The notes below the pieces were generated by a model that was given only the letters and a program-made list of their open reading frames with translations, was not told the DNA's origin and searched no databases. Both the position numbers and the translations under genes were made by a program. 64,000 bases of DNA from Pseudomonas sp. Irchel 3E20 (lineage in GTDB: Bacteria; Pseudomonadota; Gammaproteobacteria; Pseudomonadales; Pseudomonadaceae), in the NCBI RefSeq assembly GCF_900187645.1, contig NZ_FYEE01000004.1:423142-487141 (forward strand). The letters are read 5' to 3'. How positions within the stretch are numbered: the first letter of the stretch is position 1; each line of letters begins with the position of its first letter. This document shows positions 1 to 6,965 of the stretch, one piece after another.

Positions 1-954
1 GCTAACGCTGACCCAATAGCGGGTGTAGCGCGTGATCTTCAGGCCAAAGGCGCTGTGCAGCGCGGCCAGGGCCAGGTCGGTGTCGTCCAGCGGGAACGCG
101 CCAGAGACTTTGAGCCCGGCAATCGCCGGGTCGCAGCGCAACACGCCCACCCGGTAACGCGCCAGTTCGGCCAGCAACTCGCCCAAGGGCCGGTCGATGG
201 CAATCAGGCTGCCCTGCTGCCAGGCGCCCACCGACGCATCGTTGGCCCGCACCGGCCCCAACCCCTGCGCTTGCAGGGCCACCCGTTGCCCCGCTTCCAG
301 GCGCAGCGCCGTACGCTGCCCCGCCAGGCTGACTTGCACGGCTTTGTCCAACACCGCCACTTCACCGCCCACGCCCTCGGCGCGCACGATAAACCGCGTG
401 CCCAGGGCCAGCACGCGGCCCTGGCGGGTCTCGACGCGAAACGGCCGGCGCAGCGGGTCGGCGGCGGTGCTGACAAGGATTTCCCCGGCCAGCAGGTGCA
501 ACAAGCGCTGCTGGCCATCGAAGCGCACATTGACCGAGGTATTGGTGTTAAGCAGCAGCGAGCTGCCGTCCGCCAGGCGCACTTCGCGGCGCTCGCCGAC
601 GGCGGTGTGGTAATCGGCAAAGCGCTGTTGCGACGCCTCGCTGCGCCAGCCCAGCCAACCCACGGAGCCAGCCGACGCCAGCACCAGCACACTGCGCAGC
701 ACCTGGCGGCGCGAGCGCTCGGCCCCGCGCAGGGCTGGCGCCGCCAACTTGCCCGGCACCCCGGCCAGTTGCTCGCGCACCGATTCCATGCGCTGCCAGG
801 CCTGTTCGTGCAGCGGGTCGGCGCCGCGCCAACGGTGCCAGGCCTGCTGGTCTTCGGCCGTGGCAGTGCCGGACTCCAAGCGCGCGAACCACTGCGCCGC
901 GGCACTCAGGGCGGCCAGTTCGGCGGCGGGCAAAGACGACAACAAACGGCTCAT
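1..954 (-). CDS. fecR: FecR family anti-sigma regulator (3' end cut by window edge)
   Basis: Inner-membrane sensor that passes the signal from a TonB receptor to the FecI-type sigma factor encoded just upstream. Reading from the ATG at 954 gives 318 open codons up to the window edge. FecR proteins are usually 310-330 residues, so only a few codons are missing. Visible features are an N-terminal DUF4880-like helix region with QAWHRW, a membrane segment after the RSRRQ stretch (about residues 88-105), a FecR domain with LADGSSLLLN, and a C-terminal STN-like part ending RYWVSVS. Its ATG overlaps the sigma-factor stop (ATGA, 951-954), so the two are translationally coupled. The cognate receptor gene should lie immediately left of the window. 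Family assignment is firm; the inducing siderophore is unknown. Confidence 0.92.
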   Translation of the reverse strand, partial: MSRLLSSLPAAELAALSAAAQWFARLESGTATAEDQQAWHRWRGADPLHEQAWQRMESVREQLAGVPGKLAAPALRGAERSRRQVLRSVLVLASAGSVGWLGWRSEASQQRFADYHTAVGERREVRLADGSSLLLNTNTSVNVRFDGQQRLLHLLAGEILVSTAADPLRRPFRVETRQGRVLALGTRFIVRAEGVGGEVAVLDKAVQVSLAGQRTALRLEAGQRVALQAQGLGPVRANDASVGAWQQGSLIAIDRPLGELLAELARYRVGVLRCDPAIAGLKVSGAFPLDDTDLALAALHSAFGLKITRYTRYWVSVS

Positions 955-1472
955 GGCGCCTGCACCTGCAGTTGCATCAGGCAGCAATGCTCCATGGCCC
1001 GGGCCATGTGGTTATTCACGCTGCGCACCGAGATACCCAACTGCGCGGCGATCTGCACGTAGGTCAGGCCATCGAATTGGGACAGGATGAAGGTCTGGCG
1101 CACTTTCGCGCCCAGGCCTTCGAGCATGCGGTCGATGTCCACCAGGGCCTGCACCATGATCGCCTGCTCCTCGAGGGACGGCTGCTCCCACTGCGGCGCA
1201 CTGGCCAGCACTTGCAGATAGGACTGCTCCAGGGAGCGGCGGCGGAACAGGTCTACCAGCAAGCCCTTGGCCACCCGCGACAGGTACGGGCGCGGCTCGC
1301 GGATGTCCAGGGCATTGCGCGCCTTGATGATGCGCACGAAGGTGTCCTGCACCAGGTCCGCCGCGTCGCTGCCGTTACCCAGGCGCTGGCGCAACCAGCC
1401 GTGCAACCAACCCTGATGGGTGCAATAGAGGTCGTTGACGGCACTGCGCAGGGACAACTCGTCGGAAGGCAT
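951..1472 (-). CDS. fecI: FecI-type ECF sigma factor
   Basis: Extracytoplasmic-function sigma factor expected to transcribe a neighbouring TonB receptor gene when iron is low and its siderophore is present. About 173 residues. Region 2 is visible as DLVQDTFVRIIKAR, and region 4 as the HTH around YVQIAAQLGISVRSVNNHMARAM. The ATG at 1472 (MPSDELS) was chosen because it gives normal family length and leaves the Fur-like box (1493-1511) in the leader. The frame stays open upstream to 1541, but that extension would run through the Fur box. It overlaps fecR by four bases. Confidence in the family is high, in the exact start moderate. Confidence 0.9.
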   Translation of the reverse strand: MPSDELSLRSAVNDLYCTHQGWLHGWLRQRLGNGSDAADLVQDTFVRIIKARNALDIREPRPYLSRVAKGLLVDLFRRRSLEQSYLQVLASAPQWEQPSLEEQAIMVQALVDIDRMLEGLGAKVRQTFILSQFDGLTYVQIAAQLGISVRSVNNHMARAMEHCCLMQLQVQAP

Positions 1473-1492
1473 AACGGCAAAAAGTCGTGAGT

Positions 1493-1511
1493 GATAATGA
1501 CTCGCATTGTC
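1493..1511 (-). promoter_or_regulatory. Fur box upstream of fecI
   Basis: The 19 bases GATAATGACTCGCATTGTC match the Fur consensus GATAATGATAATCATTATC at 14 of 19 positions and lie 21 bases upstream of the chosen fecI start. This predicts iron repression of the fecI-fecR pair. Confidence 0.75.
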
Positions 1512-1578
1512 GAGTAGAGTCCCGACAATGGCAATAGCCAAGCGCTATCAACCCGCTTTCTACACAGGGCGGCGAAAC

Positions 1579-1610
1579 ACCTTTATCTGTATATCCATAC
1601 AGATAAAGGT
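1579..1610. promoter_or_regulatory. Perfect palindrome containing a LexA-like box upstream of topB
   Basis: A perfect 14-bp inverted repeat (ACCTTTATCTGTAT, 4-base centre ATCC, then its exact complement). The core at 1587-1602 is CTGTATATCCATACAG, which fits the gammaproteobacterial SOS pattern CTGT-N8-ACAG. It lies about 70 bases upstream of topB and also between topB and the divergent fecI. It has no T-tract, so an operator is more likely than a terminator. Confidence 0.6.
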
Positions 1611-1673
1611 TGCCCGATGCGCCATCTCTGGCCATGCTGTAGGCCTGCGCAAACGTTGCAAATGAGGGTGGTT

Positions 1674-3602
1674 ATGCGGCTGTTCCTATGTGAGAAACCT
1701 TCCCAGGCCAAAGACATCGCAGCGGTGCTCGGCGCCACACGCCGGGGCGACGGCTGCTGGGTGGGCGCCACTGCCACCGTCACTTGGTGCATCGGCCACT
1801 TGCTGGAAACCGCCCCGCCGCACGCCTACGACGAACGCTACAAACGCTGGGTGCTGGCCGACCTGCCTATCGTCCCGGCCCAATGGAAAATGCGCGTCAA
1901 ACCCAAGACCGCCAGCCAGTTCAAAGTGGTCAAACGCCTGTTGGGCGAGGCCCAGGAACTGGTGATCGCCACCGACGCCGACCGCGAAGGCGAGATGATC
2001 GCCCGCGAACTGGTGGAACATTGCCGCTATCGGGGGCCGATCCAGCGCCTGTGGCTGTCGGCCCTGGACGACGCGTCGATCCGCAAGGCCCTGGGCGCCC
2101 TCAAGCCCGGCGCCGAGACCTTCAGCCTGTACCACTCGGCCCTGGGCCGCTCCCGCGCCGACTGGCTGATCGGCATAAACATGAGCCGCTTGTTCACCTT
2201 GCTGGGGCGCCAGTCTGGCTACCAAGGCGTGCTGCCGGTGGGCCGGGTACAGACCCCAACCCTGCGCCTGGTGGTGGACCGCGACCGCAGCATCGCTGAC
2301 TTCGTGCCCGTGGCCTATTGGGCCATCGACGTGCAGTTGCGCCATGCCGACACCCTGTTCACCGCCCAGTGGCGCGCCCCCGGCGATGCCTGCGACGACC
2401 AGGACCGCTGCCTCAACCAGGCCCTGGCCCACAACGCCGCCCAGGCCATGGCCAACGCCGCCAGCGCCCGGGTCACCAAACTGCGCACCGAACGCCTGCG
2501 CGAAGTGGCGCCGCTGCCGTTCGACCTGGGCACCCTGCAGGAAATCTGCTCGAAGAAACTCGGCCTCGGCGCCCAGGAAACCCTGGACGTCGCCCAGGCC
2601 CTGTACGAAACCTACAAGGTCATCACCTACCCGCGCAGCGACTGCGGCTACCTGCCCCTGAGCCAGCACGGCGAGGCGCCGGCGATCCTCGCTGCCCTGG
2701 CCGCCGCCGACCCGGCGCTGGCGGCTTTGGCCCCGCACCTGCGGGCCCAGCGCCGCTCGCGGGCGTGGAACGACGCCAAGGTCAGCGCCCACCACGGCAT
2801 CATCCCCACCGCTGCGGCCGGCCAATTGGCGCGCCTGAGCGGCAAACACCACGCGGTGTACACCTTGATTCGCGCACGGTATTTGGCGCAGTTCCTCCCC
2901 GACCACGAATACGACCGCACCCAGGCCGATTTCGACTGTGCCGGCCACGCCCTGCGAGCGGTGGGCAAAGTGATCGTGGAGCCGGGCTGGAAACGCGCCC
3001 TGCCCGAAGCCCTGGCCCCGGCCAAAGGCCGTGAAGCCCCGGCGCCCCAGGCCTTGCCGGCCCTGGCCGAAGGCCTGGACTGCGCGGTGGCCAAGGTCAC
3101 CCCCAAAGACCTGTGGACCCAACCGCCCAAGCCCTACACCGAAGGCGACCTGATTAAAGCGATGAAAAACGTCGCCAAACTGGTGCAAGACCCACTGCTC
3201 AAGCAAAAGCTCAAGGACACCACCGGCATCGGCACCGAAGCCACCCGCGCGGGGATCATCCAGGGCCTGCTGGACCGCGGCTACCTGAGCAAGCACGGCA
3301 AGGCCCTGGCCGCCACCGCGCCGGCGTTCAGCCTGATCGATGCCGTGCCCCGGGCCATCGCCGACCCCGGCACCACCGCCATCTGGGAACAGGCGCTGGA
3401 CATGGTGCAAAGCGGGGAAATGAGCCTGGAGGAATTCGTCACCAAACAGGCCGGTTGGATGAGCAAGCAAGTGGCCCGCTGCGCCGGCCTGAGCCTGACC
3501 ATCAGCGGCCCCGCCAGCCCCGGCGCCACGCCGTGGAAAAACAAACGCAAAAGCCCCAAACGCAAAACCCCGGCCAAGAAGCCACGCCCCGCGTCGGTGT
3601 AG
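1674..3602 (+). CDS. topB: DNA topoisomerase III
   Basis: Type IA topoisomerase that decatenates DNA through a transient 5'-phosphotyrosine. The 642 residues match the family. The TOPRIM domain starts at MRLFLCEKPSQAKDIA and carries the acidic triad ATDADREGEM near residue 99. The catalytic tyrosine is in TYPRSD near residue 319, matching the position in E. coli TopB. The tail (KNKRKSPKRKTPAKK) is lysine-rich, as in other DNA-binding topoisomerase tails. The ATG at 1674 was chosen because homology starts there and AGGGTGG lies about 6 bases upstream; in-frame ATGs at 1617 and 1662 are less likely. A LexA-like palindrome in the leader suggests damage control. The last codons form one arm of the terminator shared with the convergent regulator. 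Confidence 0.93.
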   Translation: MRLFLCEKPSQAKDIAAVLGATRRGDGCWVGATATVTWCIGHLLETAPPHAYDERYKRWVLADLPIVPAQWKMRVKPKTASQFKVVKRLLGEAQELVIATDADREGEMIARELVEHCRYRGPIQRLWLSALDDASIRKALGALKPGAETFSLYHSALGRSRADWLIGINMSRLFTLLGRQSGYQGVLPVGRVQTPTLRLVVDRDRSIADFVPVAYWAIDVQLRHADTLFTAQWRAPGDACDDQDRCLNQALAHNAAQAMANAASARVTKLRTERLREVAPLPFDLGTLQEICSKKLGLGAQETLDVAQALYETYKVITYPRSDCGYLPLSQHGEAPAILAALAAADPALAALAPHLRAQRRSRAWNDAKVSAHHGIIPTAAAGQLARLSGKHHAVYTLIRARYLAQFLPDHEYDRTQADFDCAGHALRAVGKVIVEPGWKRALPEALAPAKGREAPAPQALPALAEGLDCAVAKVTPKDLWTQPPKPYTEGDLIKAMKNVAKLVQDPLLKQKLKDTTGIGTEATRAGIIQGLLDRGYLSKHGKALAATAPAFSLIDAVPRAIADPGTTAIWEQALDMVQSGEMSLEEFVTKQAGWMSKQVARCAGLSLTISGPASPGATPWKNKRKSPKRKTPAKKPRPASV

Positions 3603-3635
3603 CAACCGGGCTCGCCCGCGTGCTACACCGACGCG
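3590..3635. terminator. Bidirectional terminator made of both convergent coding ends
   Basis: Inverted repeat with 15-bp perfect arms (CGCGTCGGTGTAGCA at 3590-3604 and its complement at 3621-3635) enclosing a small inner hairpin (CGGG...CCCG). The topB stop lies in one arm and the stop of the convergent regulator in the other. There is no long T-tract on either side, so strength is uncertain. Confidence 0.6.
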
Positions 3636-4291
3636 GGTAATGGGGTGATGCGGTAAACGCAGCGCCGGGATTCGTCCAGCAGGTGTTCTTCACGGTGCAC
3701 CAGGGCCTGGGGGCCGGCGACTTCCTGGAACAGTTGCAGCTCGGAGCGGCAAAAGCCCTGGCAGGTGCGGGCCGCCGCGCAGATCGGGCAATGGTCTTCG
3801 ATCAAGCGCCAGGCGTCGCCGTCGCGCTCGACCCGGGCCATGTAGCCTTCTTCGGTGCGCACCCGCGCCAGTTGCTCCAGGCGTTCGGCCAGGGTCTGGC
3901 CGTTGCAGCGCTGCTGGTAGGTGGCACGGGCTTCGCATTCGCGCTGGCCGATCAAGCGGTCCAGGCCTTCTTCGCCGAACAACTGGCGGATCGAGCCGAT
4001 CAACTGCACCGTCAACTGCGCGTGGGCATCGGGGAAGCGCCGGTTGCCCGCCTCGGTCAACGCCCAGTTCTGCCGTGGCCGGCCGACGCCAGAGGTGGTG
4101 TCCTGGTGGCCTTCGATCAGCCCCGCGGCCAGGAGTTTTTGCAGTTGCTGGCGCGCCGCCTCGGCGGTCATGTCCAGGGCCTGGGCGATCGCCGCATTGG
4201 GCAACGGGCCACGGGTTTTGAGCAGAAACAGGATGCGTTCTGACGTAGGTTGCCCCTGTGCTTTATCCAAGCTTTCACTTGTGTAACTCAA
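3623..4291 (-). CDS. HTH transcriptional regulator with C-terminal cysteine cluster (SufR/COG2345-like)
   Basis: Predicted DNA-binding repressor of 222 residues. A winged helix occupies about residues 17-85 (ILFLLKTRGPLPNAAIAQAL, then GVGRPRQNW in the wing). The C-terminal half carries H167, C168, C171, C177 and C181 (HCPICAAARTCQGFC), a pattern expected to hold an Fe-S cluster or a metal, as in SufR-type regulators. Translation starts at TTG 4291: an in-frame stop lies at 4301-4303 and AGGGGG sits 5-6 bases before the TTG. It is divergent from an MFS exporter, with a perfect palindrome between them, which suggests autoregulation and control of the exporter. The signal sensed cannot be read from the sequence. 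Confidence 0.82.
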   Translation of the reverse strand: MSYTSESLDKAQGQPTSERILFLLKTRGPLPNAAIAQALDMTAEAARQQLQKLLAAGLIEGHQDTTSGVGRPRQNWALTEAGNRRFPDAHAQLTVQLIGSIRQLFGEEGLDRLIGQRECEARATYQQRCNGQTLAERLEQLARVRTEEGYMARVERDGDAWRLIEDHCPICAAARTCQGFCRSELQLFQEVAGPQALVHREEHLLDESRRCVYRITPLPASV

Positions 4292-4300
4292 TGTATCCCC

Positions 4301-4330
4301 CTAATATCCAAGCCAACGCTTGGATATTAG
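4301..4330. promoter_or_regulatory. Operator palindrome between regulator and MFS gene
   Basis: Perfect 13-bp arms CTAATATCCAAGC and GCTTGGATATTAG separated by CAAC. It overlaps the leader and ribosome site of the regulator and lies 33 bases before the MFS start. A further half-site TATCCAAGC occurs at 4264-4272 inside the regulator start region, 41 bases from the matching half-site. Confidence 0.7.
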
Positions 4331-4362
4331 GCGCCGGCCGCTCACCTGTCGAGGAAACCCTG

Positions 4363-5817
4363 ATGCACACAGACCCAACCCCCACCGCCACTTGGGGCGA
4401 ATTGTTCAGCGGGCGCAATGGCCTGCTGGCCCTCGCTTTGGTCGGCGGCGTGGCGCTACACGCGATCAACGTGCACATCGTCACCACCGTGCTGCCGTCG
4501 GTGGTGCGGGACATCGGCGGCCTCGCCTGGTACGCCTGGAACACCACACTCTTTGTGGTGGCCTCGATCATCGGCGCCGCCCTCTCGGTGTGGCTGCTGG
4601 CGGCGGCGGGCAAGCGCGGGGCCTGTGTCACGGCGCTGGCGGTGTTCGCCCTGGGCTCGGCGATCTGCGCCCTGGCGCCTTCGATGCCCTGGATGTTGTT
4701 CGGGCGCAGCGTGCAGGGCCTGGGCGGCGGTACGCTGGCGGCCCTCAGTTATGCGCTGATCCGCCTGGTGTTCGAGCCGCGCCTGTGGCCGCGGGCGGTG
4801 GCGCTGGTGTCGGGCATGTGGGGCGTGGCCACCCTGTGCGGGCCGGCCCTCGGTGGCCTGTTCGCCCAGGCCGGGCACTGGCGCTGGGCGTTCTGGACGC
4901 TGCTGCCGGTGGCGTTGCTGCAAGGCCTGCTGATCGTGGTGCAACTGCGCCCCGCACCCGGCCAGGCCCGGGGCAGCGATGGCCCGGTGCGCATTCCCTT
5001 TGTGCAGATCGCCCTGCTCGCCGCTTCGGTGTTGGCCATTGCCGCGGGCAGCCTGTCGCCACAACTGCTCTGGCAAGGGCTGGGTGTGCTCGGCGGCTTG
5101 CTGCTGGGGCTGGCGGCGGTGCGCCATGACCGCCGCGCCGAGGTGCGCATGCTGCCGCGCGGCGCCACGGCGCTGACCACGCCACTGGGCGCGGTGTACG
5201 CCAGTGTCGCCCTGCTGCTGGTGGGCACTACCTGCGAGATTTTCGTGCCGTACTTCCTTCAAACCCTGCACGGCCACACCCCCCTGGCGGCGGGTTACCT
5301 GACCGCTGCCATGGCCGGTGGCTGGAGCCTTGCTTCGGTGTTTTCCTCCGGGCGCAGCGGCGCCAGCGCCGAGCGCTTGCTGCGGGTTGGCCCTGCCCTT
5401 TGCGCCCTGAGCCTGGCAGCCCTGGCGCTGCTGATGCCCACGGCCGGGGTGTTTTCGCCAGCGATTGTGACCCTGCTTTGCGGCCTGGCCCTGGCCGGCG
5501 CCGGCGCGGGTGTGGGGATTTGCTGGCCGCACCTGCTGACCCGCGTCCTGACCCTGGCCCCGGCCGGCGAAGAGGGCATGGCCTCGGCGGCGATCACCAC
5601 GGTGCAGTTGTATGGCATGGCGGTGGGCGCGGCAGTCGCCGGGCTGGTGGCCAACGCCGCCGGGCTCAACGGCCCTAACGGCGTCGCCGGTATTCAATCG
5701 GCCGCCCTATGGTTGTTCGCCACCTTTGCCCTGGCGCCGGTGTTGAGCTTCCTGCTGGCGCGGCGCATCAACCCCAAGGCTGCGGCCACCAACGCGGCCA
5801 CGGCCAAGGAGTGCTGA
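4363..5817 (+). CDS. MFS drug/metabolite exporter (DHA2-like, 14-TM)
   Basis: Inner-membrane proton-driven exporter of 484 residues, the usual length for 14-helix DHA2 carriers. Hydrophobic segments follow from residue 20 (LLALALVGGVALHAINV) to the C-terminus. The family motif region GRSVQGLGGGTLAALSYALI is around residues 110-130, and a motif-C-like AGAGAGVGI lies in the second half. The ATG at 4363 has GAGGAAA about 6 bases upstream. The open frame upstream would read through the operator and is rejected. It probably forms an operon with the DUF2165 gene that starts 2 bases after its stop, and is probably repressed by the divergent cysteine-cluster regulator. Substrate unknown. Confidence 0.85.
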   Translation: MHTDPTPTATWGELFSGRNGLLALALVGGVALHAINVHIVTTVLPSVVRDIGGLAWYAWNTTLFVVASIIGAALSVWLLAAAGKRGACVTALAVFALGSAICALAPSMPWMLFGRSVQGLGGGTLAALSYALIRLVFEPRLWPRAVALVSGMWGVATLCGPALGGLFAQAGHWRWAFWTLLPVALLQGLLIVVQLRPAPGQARGSDGPVRIPFVQIALLAASVLAIAAGSLSPQLLWQGLGVLGGLLLGLAAVRHDRRAEVRMLPRGATALTTPLGAVYASVALLLVGTTCEIFVPYFLQTLHGHTPLAAGYLTAAMAGGWSLASVFSSGRSGASAERLLRVGPALCALSLAALALLMPTAGVFSPAIVTLLCGLALAGAGAGVGICWPHLLTRVLTLAPAGEEGMASAAITTVQLYGMAVGAAVAGLVANAAGLNGPNGVAGIQSAALWLFATFALAPVLSFLLARRINPKAAATNAATAKEC

Positions 5818-5818
5818 G

Positions 5819-6304
5819 ATGAGTACGCAATTGAGTGTCTGGATATTCCAAGCAATCAACGCCGTAGGCTTGAGCCTGTGGCTGCTGATCGCCGCGCTGA
5901 ATAACTGCAAAGGCTTTGCCGGTTCCGTCGGCGCGGTGGGCGCCACGCTGTCGATGGCACCGCTCAAAGAGGCCCCTGCCATCGATACGCCGCTGTTGGG
6001 CCGCGCCTTGGCGGCACCGTGGTGGCCACGCCTGGCGCTGGGGGGGGTGCTGGCGCTGCAAGTGTTCGCCGCCCTCGCCTGCCTGGTGGGCACCTATCAG
6101 TTGTTGGTGGGCGGCGACCTGGCCGCCGCCCGGCCTTGGCTGAACCTGGCCCTGAGTGGGTTCGCCGGGTTCATCTTCGCCATGCACCTGGGCGGGTTGT
6201 GGTTCGGCTACTGGATTCGCCAGGAAGGCTTGCAACTGACCCACCTGGCGCTGCTGATCTGGGTCAGCCTGGCATTTTTTCTCTTTAACCTGTCCTTGGC
6301 ATAA
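5819..6304 (+). CDS. DUF2165 family small membrane protein
   Basis: Predicted integral membrane protein of 161 residues with four hydrophobic segments (about residues 10-30, 66-90, 103-125 and 137-158), matching the COG5472/DUF2165 family. The start overlaps the context of the upstream stop (TGAGATG) and AAGGAG lies about 8 bases before the ATG, so it is co-translated with the exporter. Function unknown. Its place suggests an accessory role in the same export or stress response, which is inference only. Confidence 0.8.
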   Translation: MSTQLSVWIFQAINAVGLSLWLLIAALNNCKGFAGSVGAVGATLSMAPLKEAPAIDTPLLGRALAAPWWPRLALGGVLALQVFAALACLVGTYQLLVGGDLAAARPWLNLALSGFAGFIFAMHLGGLWFGYWIRQEGLQLTHLALLIWVSLAFFLFNLSLA

Positions 6305-6354
6305 GGCGCGCGCTGCGCCATTCTGGGCGGCCACATCGTCCCTAGAAAACAAGG

Positions 6355-6783
6355 ATGCGTATGCGTATCGAACGACTGGACCAACCCACGGATCAAGATC
6401 GCCTGGCGATCCTCAACCCGCTGTTGGCCTACAGCGAAAGCAAGGTCAACAACCCTTACTTTCAAAACTTCGCCCTGGTGGTGCGCGACGAACACAGCGA
6501 CGAAATCCTCGGCGGCCTCTATGCCAAGATTTCCTACCAGTGGCTGTACGTCGAGCTGCTCAGCGTGCCGGAACAGGCCCGTGGCCAGGGCGTGGGTACG
6601 CGGTTGATGCACATGGTCGAAGAGCTGGCGCGGGAGAAGGACTGCACCGGCATCTGGCTCGGCACCTTCGACTTCCAGGCCCCGCAGTTCTACAAAAAAC
6701 TCGGCTTTACCCAGTACGGCCAGATCGACGACTACCCGCCAGGGCATCGTCAGCACTTCTTCCAAAAGCGCCTCAAACCCTAA
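6355..6783 (+). CDS. GNAT family N-acetyltransferase
   Basis: Cytoplasmic acetyl-CoA dependent acyltransferase of 142 residues. The acetyl-CoA loop is visible as VPEQARGQGVGTRLM (about residues 74-88), followed by the typical C-terminal FYKKLGF near residue 115. Two in-frame ATGs (6355 and 6361) are possible; the first follows AAGG closely. It lies about 50 bases after the DUF2165 gene and could belong to the same transcript. Acceptor substrate unknown. Confidence 0.85.
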   Translation: MRMRIERLDQPTDQDRLAILNPLLAYSESKVNNPYFQNFALVVRDEHSDEILGGLYAKISYQWLYVELLSVPEQARGQGVGTRLMHMVEELAREKDCTGIWLGTFDFQAPQFYKKLGFTQYGQIDDYPPGHRQHFFQKRLKP

Positions 6784-6850
6784 GTCCCATTGCCTCCCCC
6801 CTGTAGCCAGCACCGCCCCACCGTCAGTGGGCGCGGGCCGGTGGGTTTTG

Positions 6851-6937
6851 GTGCGAGCCTGCTCGCGATAACGCTGGCCCAGGCAATGAAGATGTCGGCT
6901 GTGCGACCGCCCTCGCGGGCAGGCCCGCTCCCACAGT
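6851..6937. repeat. REP/BIME-like intergenic element
   Basis: Two inverted REP-like sequences: GTGCGAGCCTGCTCGCGATA at 6851-6870, and at 6911-6934 a copy that reads GTGGGAGCGGGCCTGCCCGCGA on the minus strand. This pairing is typical of Pseudomonas fluorescens intergenic repeats. It sits between the convergent GNAT and polB genes. Confidence 0.75.
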
Positions 6938-6965
6938 GATGGCCGCAGCTTGGGTGGGGCGCGGC

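Noticed and set aside
1686..3605. 639-codon open frame antisense to topB
   Set aside because: Its composition mirrors topB codon positions (Gly/Ala/Gln-rich), it shows no domain, and topB has all catalytic motifs. It is a GC-bias shadow.
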